Assembly (NCBI GenBank): GCA_009801085.1
Contig: VNWV01000005.1
Location: 1,054,001 to 1,118,000, forward strand
Reading direction: 5' to 3'
Source of the DNA: Lasiodiplodia sp. COLG20
Taxonomy: Eukaryota; Ascomycota; Dothideomycetes; Botryosphaeriales; Botryosphaeriaceae
Length of the DNA: 64,000 bases
Part shown: piece by piece, positions 33,125 through 44,731 of the stretch
Position numbering within the stretch: position 1 is the first letter of the stretch
Layout of the letters: each line of letters begins with the position of its first letter
Notes under the pieces: model-generated
Told to the model about the DNA's origin: nothing
Database searches by the model: none
What the model saw: only the letters and a program-made list of their open reading frames with translations
Translations under genes and position numbers: made by a program

Positions 33125-33683
33125 ATGCGCTTCTCCGCCGTCGTTGCTGCTGCCGCCCTCGCCGCCGGCGCCCAGGCTGCCGGAAACTCCACCGGCGATG
33201 TCTACGTCACCGAGGGTACGATTGATACCATGCCTGCCGACGGCATCGCGCTGACTCTGTCATCTAGTCGTTAGCGAGTACACCACCTACTGCCCTTACG
33301 CCACCTCCTTCACCCAGGCCGGCAAGACCTACACCGTCTCTTCGGCAACCACGTTGACCATCACCGACTGCGACGGTGGCTGCACCATCACCAAGCACGT
33401 GGCCGGCACTCCTTACGCAGCGACGCCTATCCCGACCACTCCTTCGTCCAACAAGATGCCCGTCATCTCGTCGAGCTCCTCTGCGCCCTACCCCACCGGC
33501 GGCAACAGCACCAACGGCACCATCAGCATCAGCAAGCCGGCCCTCTCGACCACCCTGGAGGCGTCGGCCTCTGGCACCAAGGCGGCCAGCGCCTCGGCGT
33601 CCAGCACCGGTGCTGCCAACCACGTCGCTGCCTCGGGCGCCGGTCTGGCCGCCCTTCTCGGCTTCGCTGCTTACGTCTTGTAA
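33125..33683 (+). CDS. Small GPI-anchored cell-wall protein, Ccg-6-like
   Basis: Two exons (33125-33215, 33268-33683) give 168 residues. Signal peptide MRFSAVVAAAALAAGAQA, then GNSTGDVYVTE-VVSEYTTYCPYAT, followed by the TYTVSSATTLTITDC motif typical of the Neurospora clock-controlled Ccg-6/cell-wall Sed1-like family. Four Cys lie in this N-terminal domain. A Ser/Thr/Pro-rich stalk follows, and the C-terminus GAANHVAASGAGLAALLG plus a hydrophobic end is a clear GPI-anchor signal. The protein is expected at the plasma membrane or linked to wall glucan. Codons are strongly biased to C in third positions, suggesting high expression. Confidence 0.93.
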
Positions 33684-34738
33684 GGAGCTCACCATTCTTC
33701 ATCTTCTTGGAGTCGACGCGGTGGCATGTGGGGCCCTTTGCTCCATTATCCGGTCGGCATCTTAGTTTCAAATTGCCTTTGCATTGATGGCGCGGCGAGA
33801 GCTGCGTTCCGTTAATTTCTATTGTCATGTGGTCTACGAATGGGAAGGGAAATGTCAAAATCTGCACTACGGCGGATATCCTTGGGCGCTGTGTTCTTAC
33901 AAATAGCCGGAAAGTCTTTTCTGGACAGATTGTAATACGAACATTGGAGACTTGCTCTGCACAATCCCTTCTCGCGGCCTATGCATTTCATCTTATTCAG
34001 ATAATTTTCCCGCAACCGCTACGCTACGTGACTTGATAGTGTCATGGAGGTGTAGGCACTAGAAATTCAGTCCGGTGGATCTTGAGCAATCTAGTTGAAT
34101 GAACAACCATTGCAGGGTAACATTTTGACACAAGCGTGAGTCGGCTGCGTCCAATCTCCAGCCGTGCTCATTTGTTTTCGAGATGGCCCTAACATAAGCT
34201 TCAGGACAGGTGCTGTTTCACCTGACGGAAGTTCCTCGCAAATTGGAACAAACGTTTGCCGGCACCAGAGCCTCGACAATGGCCGTCTCTCGAAGTGACA
34301 AGGTCAAATTCCACGGCAAGATGACAACCCAGTGTCGACTGACGAGGCACAAGGGAATGTGCTTACAGTGCAGAGTGCGGCACGCGCTTGGCGACAGTGC
34401 CATCCTACGGTATTTATGTTGTATTGTGAATACATCAGGAGAAATAATGGATGGCTTGGTGACATGGTGTGGCCCGGGCAAAACACGAGGCAGGGCACCA
34501 CTTGGACGATGCCGCGTTGCACTGACATCGGATTGAACTTGCACAAATTGACGTTCTGGAATGGCGTCAGGGGTCTTCCGTGGACCTCGTCCGCGCGCCA
34601 GCCGCGTGCGTCGACACCAGGTGATGTTGACAAGTTTCCCGATCAGCACTCACTAGTGCGGGGCGCGGGTATACTTATGCGGGTCCCGATCGTAGATCTG
34701 CTTCCTCCACCCAACAGTGCCACCCCCCTGCCGCAATA
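33684..34738. other. Gene-free spacer
   Basis: No supportable gene; several short open frames overlap on both strands. The right end is the Rtg2 promoter. Confidence 0.5.
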
Positions 34739-36480
34739 ATGGTAAACATGGCTGCTTATGAGGCCATCGTGGACATGGGAAGGTAAACCTGCCTTTCGAC
34801 CGACCGGCCGCGCTGATCTGACGCGCTGTGCAGCAATGGCATCCGGTTCTCCGTCACCGACACGTCGCCGGACACTGCCCGCTGCTTGCCCACCGTCTTC
34901 TCCGAGCGCCTCAGCGTCTCGCTATACGATGCTCAATGGAAAGATGGCCAGAGGGTGCCCATACCCGCCGAGACAATGAACCAGGTGGCCCGCGCATTCG
35001 GGCGCTTCAAAACCGTGTGTCAAGACTTTGGCGTCGACGAGGGCCACGTTCGCGTCTTGGCCACCGAGGCCACTCGTACCGCCCCGAATTCGGACGACTT
35101 TATGGGAAAGCTTCACGACGCCACCGGCTGGACCGTGACGCTTCTGAAGAAAGAGGAAGAGGGGCTGCTCGGCGCCCATGGCATCGCAAGCAGCTTCGAC
35201 GAGGTGCGCGGCTTGTGCATGGACCTGGGTGGAGGAAGCACCCAGCTCTCTTGGATCTACACCGAGAGCGGCCAAGTGCGCACGTCCGACGGGGCCGTCA
35301 GCCTGCCCTACGGAGCTGCCGCCCTGACCAACAATCCGCCCAAAAGAGTAGCAACCCCGGTGGCGACTGGACGCAGATGCTGATGCTCGCGCAGGACAAG
35401 ATGCTCGCCGACCTCCGCGAAGCGTACGGCAAGCTCGACCTCCCAGCAGAGCTGACATCCCTCGGCGCACGCGGCAATCTCAACCTGTACCTGTCGGGCG
35501 GAGGCTTCCGGGGCTGGGGATTCGCCCTGATGCATCATCACCCAGACGTGCAGCCTTATCCCATTCCAATCATCAACGGCTTCTGTGTGCCGGCGGCCAC
35601 TTTTAGAAACACCGATGCCATCGTCGCTGCTGTCGGGGCCCCGTCCGAGCAGGCGGAGCCGCTGAAGATGCACCGTGTGTCCGAGCGGCGCGCTTCCCAG
35701 ATTCCAGCCGTTGCCAACTTGGTGGCCTGCGTTTCTGATGCCTTGCCCTCCGACATTCGCAACGTCTACTTTTGCCAGGGCGGCGTACGCGAAGGCCGTC
35801 TGTTCTCGGATCTAAACCCACATGTGCGGAGCCAGAGCCCGCTGGTGGTGGCTACGCAGCGCTATGCGTCCAGAGGCCGGGCCCAGCGCGGCTCCGCCGC
35901 CGCCCTAGCCAACGCGCTGACGGCCACCATCGAAATGTCGAACGGTCCCGACCTGACAAACATTTCGATGGCACTGGCAAACATCATGTACGAGCACTCC
36001 CCCGTGAACAAAGACATTAGAGCTGCCGCAGCGCTGCAGTCTCCCATCACCGGTGAGTTGGCTGGAGCGCACGGCTTGAGCCACACGGACCGCGCCCATC
36101 TAGCCATCGCACTGTGCGAGCGCCATGGTGGCAGGAAGGACCTCGATCCCATCAATGTCCAGCAGTTCGACCGCCTGATGCAGCTCGTCGAGCCCGACAG
36201 GCGGTGGTGGCTGCGCTACTTGGGCCGCGTCGCCGCTGTCTTCGGCATCGCCTACCCCTCCGGCATGTCCACCGACGCCGACACGAGAATCCTCCTCAAC
36301 CGTGACCCCTCGTCAACGAAGGACGACCGGATCGCGCTGGTGGTTTCCGTCTCCACAGACTTCCTTACAGACCCTTTGGAGGACGCGATTGCAAAGGTGG
36401 AAAAGATGGGGAAAAAGAAGAAATGGATAGCAGGAGAAGAGGGCCGCAAAGTTGACTGGAAGATACAGAAGAATCATTGA
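34739..36480 (+). CDS. RTG2: Rtg2-type Ppx/GppA phosphatase-family protein
   Basis: Exons 34739-34782, 34834-35347 and 35395-36480 give about 547 residues. Rtg2 is a cytoplasmic ATP-binding sensor of mitochondrial state that promotes retrograde signalling; the family fold is actin-like Ppx/GppA. Visible motifs: [20 protein letters not shown] at the start (phosphate 1), [46 protein letters not shown] (phosphate 2) and [12 protein letters not shown]. Intron 1 is GTAAAC...GCAG. Joining the two main frames needs care: I prefer a 47-nt intron (35348-35394, weak donor GTAGCA, CTGAT branch, CGCAG acceptor). The alternative is a one-base loss in the CCCAAAA run just before it, which would keep about 15 more residues. 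Family knowledge cannot decide, since this loop is variable. Confidence 0.9.
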
Positions 36481-37632
36481 CCTGTCATCTGTAAATCTCT
36501 TGATATTTCGGGACCACCAGATGTAGTATTTGCCATAAATAGAAAATCTTTGCGTATCTTTCCAACTAATCCAACGATAAGTATGTTACCACTGAGGTAG
36601 CAACTCATGGAAACGCTGGAGAGGCAGCTCGCGACGACAACAGGGGTTTGGGTTGTAGAGTTCAGGATTGGTGTCTTGCTCACGTGAGCGCGCGTTAGGA
36701 AGACGCGCATCAGCATGATGTCAGACACTGCGCACGTCCGCTCACCTTGTGCTCCTGTGCTTCGTGCTTCCGCCCTTTTATGCCATTTCTGCAGCTCTTC
36801 TCTGCAAATCTCGCAATGGACAGCGTTACTCAGCTGCCAAGCGACACGATCGCGTTTCCCAAACATTTGCTCTCTCCGAGACAACCAACTACCAAGACTC
36901 GTAAGAATAACAACATCCATATTCGTCCCCGGAGTCAAGCAGCTGATTCTGAAGTGCCGTAGGCTCTGCATTCGCCCGATACAACCAATATCAATATAGC
37001 GCTCGAAGCAGCACCGTCAACAGTGACATGAAATATGAGTTCTGGGCCGCCACAAATACCTTGTTACCATTCCAGAACAGCTTACGTTATCCCTCTAGCG
37101 CAAGCCGAGGCCATTTTACGGGTCATTGCCTACCACCGGAAGGACTTTGATTTAGCAGTGATGTGGTTTCCGCCTCGCGAACATGCCAGAATCGCAGTCC
37201 TGCGCTGGCTGTCAGGTCGTCGTTGAAGATGACATCAACTCTGATAGAACGGAATGGCTGTTTGATGTTCGCCATATGGTTTACTCGATAGATGGGTTTT
37301 TGAAGCACTTTGAATGGTTTGAACAAGCCCGGCTTTTGTGGACATCGAGCGAATTTGGGACGTTCGAGCCTGCAAAGTACCCGCACAGCGGTAGAATGTA
37401 TGTGTAAACGCCCTGCTTGCCCACTCCAAGCCGTGTTCGTCACTCTCCGGTATCGTCGCACTTCACTGTAGTAGGCAAGAGTTAGAAAAGTACACAAAAA
37501 TTCCGCATTAGACTAAGAATGTAGTAGTTTAAAATCTAGTGGTATCAAGAGTATCTACAAATCCACCGCAAGAAACGCCTCATTATACATCACGTCATCT
37601 AAGAAGAGTCTAAATCTCTACATCTTTGACTG
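36481..37632. other. Convergent 3' region of Rtg2 and Lro1
   Basis: No supportable gene. Some open frames of 60-165 codons exist without domain or splice evidence. Composition is slightly AT-rich. Confidence 0.5.
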
Positions 37633-39665
37633 TTACTCCTCGTCGTCCCAAATCTGAACTTTGTCGGCGTAGTCCAAAATATTGGAAACGATATTGTCTT
37701 CGACAAGGTCGCCCTTTCCGCCGGCGACTTTCAGAATGAGGTCGTTGAGAGACGACCGGCCGAGAATATCAACATGGTCGCCTACTTCGTGTCAGTCTCT
37801 TCAGCGGCAAGGCATCTCGGAATCACTTACCGGTATTGGGGCCGCCACGAGGTGAAAACCTGTCGGGCTCGTGCGGCATCTCGTAAGTCGTCACCTTGAC
37901 CCCGGCAGGGTTGTACCTCTTCATTTTCCACCCCTTGGTGCACATGTAGCCAGAACTGAGAATACTGACCGTGCCATCGCCCTCGCCCATGACGATGCCA
38001 TGATCAGCTTCCTTTTCACTGTAAGTGGTATCGATCGTCACGTTGATTGCGGAAAGAGGGTCCTCATCTGCTTGGTAAAAATAGGCTCGCTCGGTGGGTT
38101 TGCCCACACCGTAGAAACAGTAGATCTTGAGGTTCGGAGCGAGGGGCAGGCGCGTCTCGAGGGGGTTCGCCCACTTGGAGGGGATGATCTGATTTGCCTC
38201 TACGTCCTCTCTCGAGCTCGCCAGCCCGTACGAATAGCTGCTCAGGATCTGGGTGCTGTACCATTCCTCGCTCTGCCCGAACAGGTACGGCAAAGCCTGC
38301 GAAACGGTTAGGTTGCGCGCGGTGGCGGACGAGTTGTTGTTTCTGAACTTGATGAACGACCCGTAACTATGCTTCTGGTCCGGAGTGTCGTCCGGAGCCC
38401 AAGTGTGGTTTCCCCACACGGCATCGCCGCCCATGGGCAGCATGCTGCTGATGCCGGGCATGGCTCTGAAGATCTCGGCACGCTCGGCGCGGCTCAGGAA
38501 CTTCTCGAGACCATAGACTGCAAAGGCGTTGAGCTGGGCCGTGTCTTTCATCTCGCCAGACAGCACGGCGGGTATGCCCTTGGGAGTGCCGAGCATGCAG
38601 CCGCTGATGTTGATCCAAGAGTCGATGAAGGCATCGACCCAGCCGGGGCCGCCGTTGCCGTAGCCTTCGGCCTCGACCCAGTGGAGAAAGTAGTAGAGAA
38701 CTTGGGAGCCCATGCTGTGGGAGAGCAGCACAACCTTTTTGTTGGAGATGCGGACGGCGGTCTCGATGTGCGTTTTCAGCCGAGTGAAATACTGGTCGCG
38801 AACCTCATAATTCCCGTAAGAAAGGCGCCAGTCGTAGGCAGCCGTGAAAGCGTTAGTAGGGTCGTAGCCGATAGTGGCCAGGTTCTCGAGGATTTTGTTC
38901 CAGATCCAGTAACCGGTGATGAAAAAATCGGTGGCATCGAAGCCCTGGGCGGCGCGCAGCTTGATGCCCCCGGGGGGATCCAGACCGGTGTTTTTGTCCA
39001 GCATGATGTGCTTCTTCCAGCCCGCCTTGTCCATGACCAGGGCTCGCATCATGCTCCAGCTGCCCCACAGGCGCTTGCGGAAGTACTGGCGCGAGTCCTC
39101 GACGGTGCTCCAGCTCTCTAGACCGGTGGAGATGACGCCGGGGATCATGATGACGGGATGCGTGGCTTCAACGCCCTGGGAGCGGGCGTGCAGACCGACG
39201 GCGAAGGAGTCGTAGGCGACGGCCTCGCGCTCGTGTCTCTGCGGGCGGGCGACAACGGTCAACACGGGGCACTGCGGCAAAGCAAAAGGGCAAATCGCTA
39301 CCGACTTGGAAGCTTACTTGCAAGTCCCGGGCATCTTGCAGCAGGCCGGCGGGAAGAATATCGGCGATCGAGTCGAGGTTGATGTCGGCGATGGCGGGCA
39401 AGTCGATCATATCGTTGTTCTGGGCGAACCAGCCGGCGCCTACGATGCCGATGACGCCGCCGAGGCCCAAGACGAATAGGTTCCATCTCTTGCTGCCGCG
39501 AGCGCTCTGGCGGGCCTTTTTGCGGGCGGCGGAGAGCTGGTGAAGCTTTTCGGCCGACACGACGCGGTACTGTTCGCCCTGGGCCGGGTCGGGCGTCGGC
39601 TCGCGCGACGGCTCGCTCGACGAGCCGGACGCGTCGGCGGCGAGGCGACGACGAAGAAAGGACAT
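37633..39665 (-). CDS. LRO1: Phospholipid:diacylglycerol acyltransferase Lro1
   Basis: Three exons (39318-39665, 37831-39238, 37633-37781), about 634 residues. The enzyme moves an acyl chain from a phospholipid to diacylglycerol, forming triacylglycerol at the ER. The N-terminus is a cytosolic basic segment (SAARKKARQSARGSKRW), then one membrane helix (NLFVLGLGGVIGIVGAGWFA), then the lumenal LCAT-like domain. Catalytic Ser lies in LLSHSMGSQV, Asp in GEGDGTVSILSSG and His in GDHVDILGRSSLN, the last in the third exon. The signature IMIPGVISTGLESW and the AAYDWRLSYGNYE block are present. Intron 1 has two in-frame acceptors 33 nt apart; I chose the later one because DLQ-RHERE matches the usual family spacing. 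The gene is divergent from Naa30, 206 bp away. Confidence 0.96.
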
Positions 39666-39871
39666 GGCCGAGTAGCAGGAAGGGCGGGCTGGCGGGAGAG
39701 AAATTGTGCGTTGTTAGGGACTCGGCGCGTCGCGGAAGCTGAGTGCTGCGCCGGGGCCCGGGGAGCTAGGGCGGCGGGGCGGAGCGGGCGGGGCGCAGAC
39801 CACAATGCACCAGATGACGCGCCGCCCATCGCGTGCCCATCCCACATCACTACTCCCCACCCGCGAAGCCT
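39666..39871. promoter_or_regulatory. 206-bp shared divergent promoter of Lro1 and Naa30
   Basis: The start codons at 39665 (minus) and 39872 (plus) are only 206 bp apart, so both leaders and core promoters must fit here. No clear TATA box is seen. Confidence 0.7.
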
Positions 39872-40490
39872 ATGCCCCGGTCCAAGCCCGACGCCCTTCG
39901 CTACGTCCAGTATGACGGCCTCAACGAGGAGCGGTATTTGCCGGCCATCCGCCAGCTGATCTCCAAGGACCTCTCCGAGCCGTACAGCATATACGTCTAC
40001 CGCTACTTTCTCTACCAATGGGGCCATCTCTGCTATATGGTCACTCGCCCCCGCCCTGTTGCCGCGCCCTGTTCCGCCGCTAACCCGCGCGCAGGCCCTG
40101 GATGACGACGAGAACCTCATCGGCGTCGTCGTCTCCAAGCTCGAGCCGCACCGCAGCGGCACCTTTCGCGGCTACATCGCCATGCTCGCCGTCCAGGAGC
40201 CCTACCGCGGCCAGGGCATCGCGAGCAAGCTAGTCAAGCTGGCCATCGACGCCATGACCGCGCGCGATGCCGACGAGATTGTGCTCGAGACCGAGACTGA
40301 CAACGCCGCGTCGCTGCGCCTGTACGAGCGTCTCGGCTTCCTGCGCAGCAAACGCCTCCACAGGTACTACCTCAACGGCAACACCGCCTTCCGCCTGGTC
40401 CTGTACCTCAAAGAGGGTACCGGTCTCAAGCGCCCGCAGCCCTTTGACCACGGCCATCAGCCCACCGCGGTTCAGGAAGGCTCTGGATGA
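39872..40490 (+). CDS. MAK3: N-terminal acetyltransferase NatC catalytic subunit Naa30/Mak3
   Basis: Two exons (39872-40039, 40095-40490) give about 187 residues. NatC acetylates nascent N-termini such as Met-Leu/Ile/Phe. Visible: the family start region LSEPYSIYVYRYFLYQWGHLCYM, IGVVVSKLEPH, GYIAMLAVQEPYRGQGIASKLV with the acetyl-CoA-binding RGQGIA motif, and LETETDNAASLRLYERLGF with the KRLHRYYLNG end, all typical of Mak3. The intron starts with an unusual GTCACT donor but has a good CTAAC branch and GCAG end; no other join gives the family reading. An in-frame ATG at 39833 could extend the protein by 13 residues. Confidence 0.94.
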
Positions 40491-40675
40491 AGCGCCGGAG
40501 GAGTCGAGCATCATGATAGCAACCAATCATTCATGTCATCCTCTCGTGAGGCTTAAAGCGTAAAAGCAATCGACCGCCCGTGCCAAAACTCCCCCGACTA
40601 TACAAGCCCAACCGTGAACCTCTACCGTAACGCCGCGTGTTGGGAATCTTCTCGAGTCCTTCCTCATTGGTCGTT

Positions 40676-43600
40676 TTACCCCGCAGCCTGCACAACCTTG
40701 AACCCTTCCGTGATTTGCTTTTGAATCTCTTCGTCCTTGTACTGAAGCAGCCCCAAGGTGAAGGCCACATCGTTCCACTGTCGCTGGTTCTCGCACCTGG
40801 GCAACCGCGCCGCAAGCTTGATCGAAAGCTGTTTTGCATGCTTGTCCTGTATCATGTTAGTGCTTCTTCGGAATGAAATTCGAAATTGAAACTACCTTTT
40901 CGATGAAGCCCGCGAGGAACTTGATGATGCGCCGGAAGGACTCTTCCTCAAGCGACGGGTCCGCACTGAGCACGCTGAACATGTCCACAAACTGGTTATA
41001 CACCGCATTGTCCTTGGTGGCCAGCTCGCTGAAGAACATGCGGGACATGTCCGCAATCTTCTTGTCGTCGTCCTCCAGGCACTTTGCCATTTCACTGAGC
41101 TGGCCCTTGACCTTGACTTGCCCCGCGAGGATCAGGAAGGTCAGCGTCATGAGGCACGTCCGCTTCACCGAGGCCTCCCCGTCGTTCAGACGACGGTACA
41201 GGAAGTCCGTGTTCTCGTCGATCAGATGGTTGAAACAGACAGCCATGTCGCCGAGTGCGACCACCAGGTTGCTACGAACCACGGGATCCTTGCTGCGTTC
41301 CAGGATGGTGAGGAGAAGACCGAGGTTCTTCTCGCAGTACTCTGAGCTAACGCACATCAGTTTGGCCAGGCAGAGAGCCGCTTGAGACTGCAGCATGCTG
41401 TCCGCGTACGTCGTATTGTTCGCGCACACTTCGGCCACGAGCGGCCCGAAATGTGAGAGGAGCGAGTGCGGTCCGTAGAGTAACTCCCGCTCCCGGATGT
41501 GCGCAATAGCGTCTGTGAAGTCGTCCTCGGTCGTGCCCGCGATGAGGTCGAGCTCGTCCTGTTCCTCCTGCACCGCCGACGCTCGCTTTGCGCCTTTTTT
41601 GGTCGCCGACTGGTTGGGTCCCACTGATTTCCGCTTATCGCCACCGCCGCTGGCCTTTTCCTTTTCGGCCTTTCTTCTCTTGAAGTCCTGTTCGCACAGC
41701 TCCAAGTGGACAATCTGCTTGATCGCCACGTGCCCGACGATGAATAGCAACTGCGACAGGGCGAGAGCGGGGTTTCGCGGCCCGTCGCCGTTGCGAGAGC
41801 TGTGCTGCGAATCGCGGCTGGCTGGCCGCTCTTCCACCTCCATCTTGTCCGGGTCCGTCTTGTGCGAATCCGCCGTGCCGGGTCTCCTCGCATGCGGAGC
41901 GAAGACTTCCTTAGTCTTGTTCCTGATGATCTGGGAGCAGAGGGTATCCGGATGCTTCGAGAGGGCGTAGATGGCATCCAGAGCTTGCTCGGCGACGCCG
42001 AACCATTCGTAGCTGTCCGCGACAATGTCCATCGTGGCGGCCAGGCGGACCAGGATGGCGTGGTCGTTGGGTAACTTGGCGGACGCCGCCGACACGGTGC
42101 CTTTGCTCGCCTTTTCGGCGGCATTGATGCGACTTAGAGCCACGCAGGTGTACCGGGCGAGCCCGAGGTCTCTGCGGCCGAGCTCGCCCAACCCTATCCG
42201 CAAGCACGTCTCCATTTCCTTGACGATGATGTTGGGATCGGCGAGGGCTAGCATTCCTAGGACGATGATGGCGCCCCGGCGTTGCGTCTTGGAAGTTTCC
42301 CTCCCCTTCTTCTGGGCGCCGTAAATCTGCCAAAGCTTGGCGACCACATACTCGCTCACATTTCCCTGCTTCATCATAGTGCTCAGGAGCTGTTCGAGCG
42401 ACGTGAGCTCCGCCGGGGTGGCACCAAACGTCAGGCTGACCATGTTCCGAGCGACGTAGTTGGCGGCGGTGTTGGTGTCGAAAGAATCAGGGGCATCGAA
42501 GAAGAGGCCCTTGTAGCAGTCGATCAGGTGCGACTGGACACCCTTGCCCTCGTCGCTGTTCCCCTTGGTCCAAATGAGACGCAACATCCGCCGGATGCCA
42601 CCCCTGGAGGCGCGGATCTTGTACGCGTCGATGATAACAAAGAAATCCATGGCCTCGATAACCTCGCTCTTGTTCTTGGAGGAAAGCAGCTGCATGACGA
42701 GAGCCGAAGCGACGTGAATGATTTCGATGAACCGAATCGCGTCGAGGTAGTATTTTCTGGTCAGCTGGAGCTTGTTCAGAGCCTCAGCCGTAGCAGCCTC
42801 GGCCACCGCCTTCTCGACGGCCGCCTTCTTCTCCTCCTCTGTCATGGGAGCTGGCTCGGGGGGAGCTGGTTGGTTCTCGGCGACAGTCGCGTCGTCCAGC
42901 AGGCTCTCGTCCACGGTCGCGTCGACCGTCGTCTTCTCCTGCAGCTCCGTCGGTGGCTTGAGGGCGTTGATCTCGTCCTCGACCTTCTGCAGGCGGGCGT
43001 TCCAGTCGTCGAACGAAAGCTGGCCTCCATGGAGCACGCTGAAAGGATGCGTCGTCACCAATTTCCCCAGCAGCTTGATTGCGTTCCTCCGGACGTGGCT
43101 GCTCCTGTCTTCGAGGCTCCTCGCCGCGAGTTCCGCCGCCGCCTGTCTGCGCTGAGGATATTTCGTCTCGAGATCACAGAGCCTCGCGTAGACCTGGATA
43201 GCACGGCACCTGCAGTACGGGTTCACGTCCAGGAAGCGCTCCTCGAGCACGTCGAAAAAAACGTTGATCTGGCCCTCGGTATGTTCGCTGCGTTCTTCAC
43301 CCTCTTGCTTGCTCAACATTGCGATCAAATTGCCACAAACCTCTATGATCGCACATCTGAGCGTGTAAGACTCGCTGTCTAGGAGCTTCGCGAGCAGGGT
43401 CATCTGCTTGATGACCAAGCGCGGGGCGAGCTCCGAGATCTTGGTCACGAAGGTGGAAACGGACTTGGGCCCTCTGAGGTCGTTGCTGTTGAATTCTTTG
43501 TTGCTCAGTTCCCGGAGGACTTCTTCCGTCAGCTGCGCGTAATCGTATTGGTCGGCTAGAATGTGGAGGAACTCGGCCATGGGCTCGGACAGATGCTCAA

Positions 43601-44488
43601 AGTACGACAGGTTCTGGATGATGGAGGTCTGGGCTCCTACGGAAGACGGTTAGAAGAAGAGCCGGCGAAACGCGAGGCGCGAGAGAACGTACCGAAAGCG
43701 TGGCCGTGGTGTTTGACGGCGATGCACAGCACCTTGAACGTGTGCATGCGAATGACGGTGCTTTTGACCCTAGCTTCGCTTTCGAGGATCAGGTAAACCG
43801 GACGAGTGAAGAGGCTGACGAAGGTATCGCGCTCGGAGGTCGTGACAAAAATCCTAGACAGCTTGAGCTTCAAGACCTTGCTCATGATCTCCATCGCCGT
43901 GTTCAGTTGGGCGGAAGAGTCCCAGCTGCCGTCCTTGCCAACGCCAGACTTAGGCTTCGTCTTACGTCCTTTGGCGACGCCGCTGGTCGAGGCCGGCTTC
44001 TCGGCCGCCTTGGCTTCAACGGCGGAGATTGTCCATTGCAAAAGGAAGCCGAAGAGCTCGAGCAGCTGCTTGTGGTGCTGGATCGTCTCTTGTTCGTCGG
44101 CTTCGAGGTCGGCGTGGACAGCGTCGGCTTCAGCAGAGAGGCCAGATGTCACAAGATCGAGGATTTTGCTGAGAGCGGTGGGTGGCAGGAAGGACGCGTG
44201 CCTGCACAACGATCAGAAAGCGGCGTTTTTCTGGGAGAGAGAAGTGGCGTACTTTAGCAGGCATTGCAAGGTGTCGAAAACTTCGCTACGCGTGATGGCA
44301 TCCGGACTGTCGGCCACGGCATCCACGACGGGATTGAGGGCGGCATTGACGGTGGGCGCGGTGAGAGAGTCGGGATCATTTTCGCAGTCCTGCAGGTCCG
44401 CGGGCGCTTCGGGCGTGGCGATGGTGGAGGGATCGCTGAGGTAATTCTTGAGCGCATCGTTGATGTCGAACTCTACGCGGTCGCCCAT
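40676..44488 (-). CDS. YCS4: Condensin complex subunit 1 (Cnd1/Ycs4)
   Basis: Four exons (44253-44488, 43693-44201, 40896-43636, 40676-40846) give about 1218 residues, normal for the family. It is the HEAT-repeat subunit of condensin that with Smc2/Smc4 compacts mitotic chromosomes. N-terminal condensin domain: LQCLLK-HASFLPPTALSKIL, SRIFVTTSERDTFVSLF. HEAT-type helices follow, with NPYCRCRAIQVYARL and SSHVRRNAIKLLGKL. An acidic/basic linker (near residues 420-480 and again KRRKAEKEKASGGGDKRKS) is likely disordered and phosphorylated. The conserved Cnd1 domain includes EYCEKNLGLLLTILERSKDP and DGEASVKRTCLMTLTFLIL. The last exon ends QWNDVAFTLGLLQYKDEEIQ and GFKVVQAAG, as in Ycs4. Divergent from Cdc7. 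Confidence 0.96.
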
Positions 44489-44731
44489 GGTGACGGAGGC
44501 GCGGGCGCAGCGCGGCGCATGTGTTGCTCTGGCGGGGAGTACGTCGTTGACGGTGGTGGTGTTGCGGCGGAGGCGGCGGCGGCGCGGAGGAGCAGGCGCG
44601 GAGGAGCAGGCGCGGAGCTGTTTACCTGCTGCCAAAACAAAACACCATCGGGCCGGCTCGCGCTAAAGCGGACCGCCGCACCCCAGGCACAGGCACACGC
44701 TGTCCGCACAACATTTCTGCGCTCCACGCCA
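44489..44731. promoter_or_regulatory. 243-bp shared divergent promoter of condensin Cnd1 and Cdc7
   Basis: Start codons at 44488 (minus) and 44732 (plus) leave 243 bp for both promoters. It contains a 14-bp unit (gcggaggagcaggc) in two exact tandem copies at 44583-44610. No perfect MCB (ACGCGT) is present. Confidence 0.7.

Noticed and set aside
42282..43382. 366-codon open frame opposite condensin Cnd1
   Set aside because: Antisense shadow of a well-supported gene.
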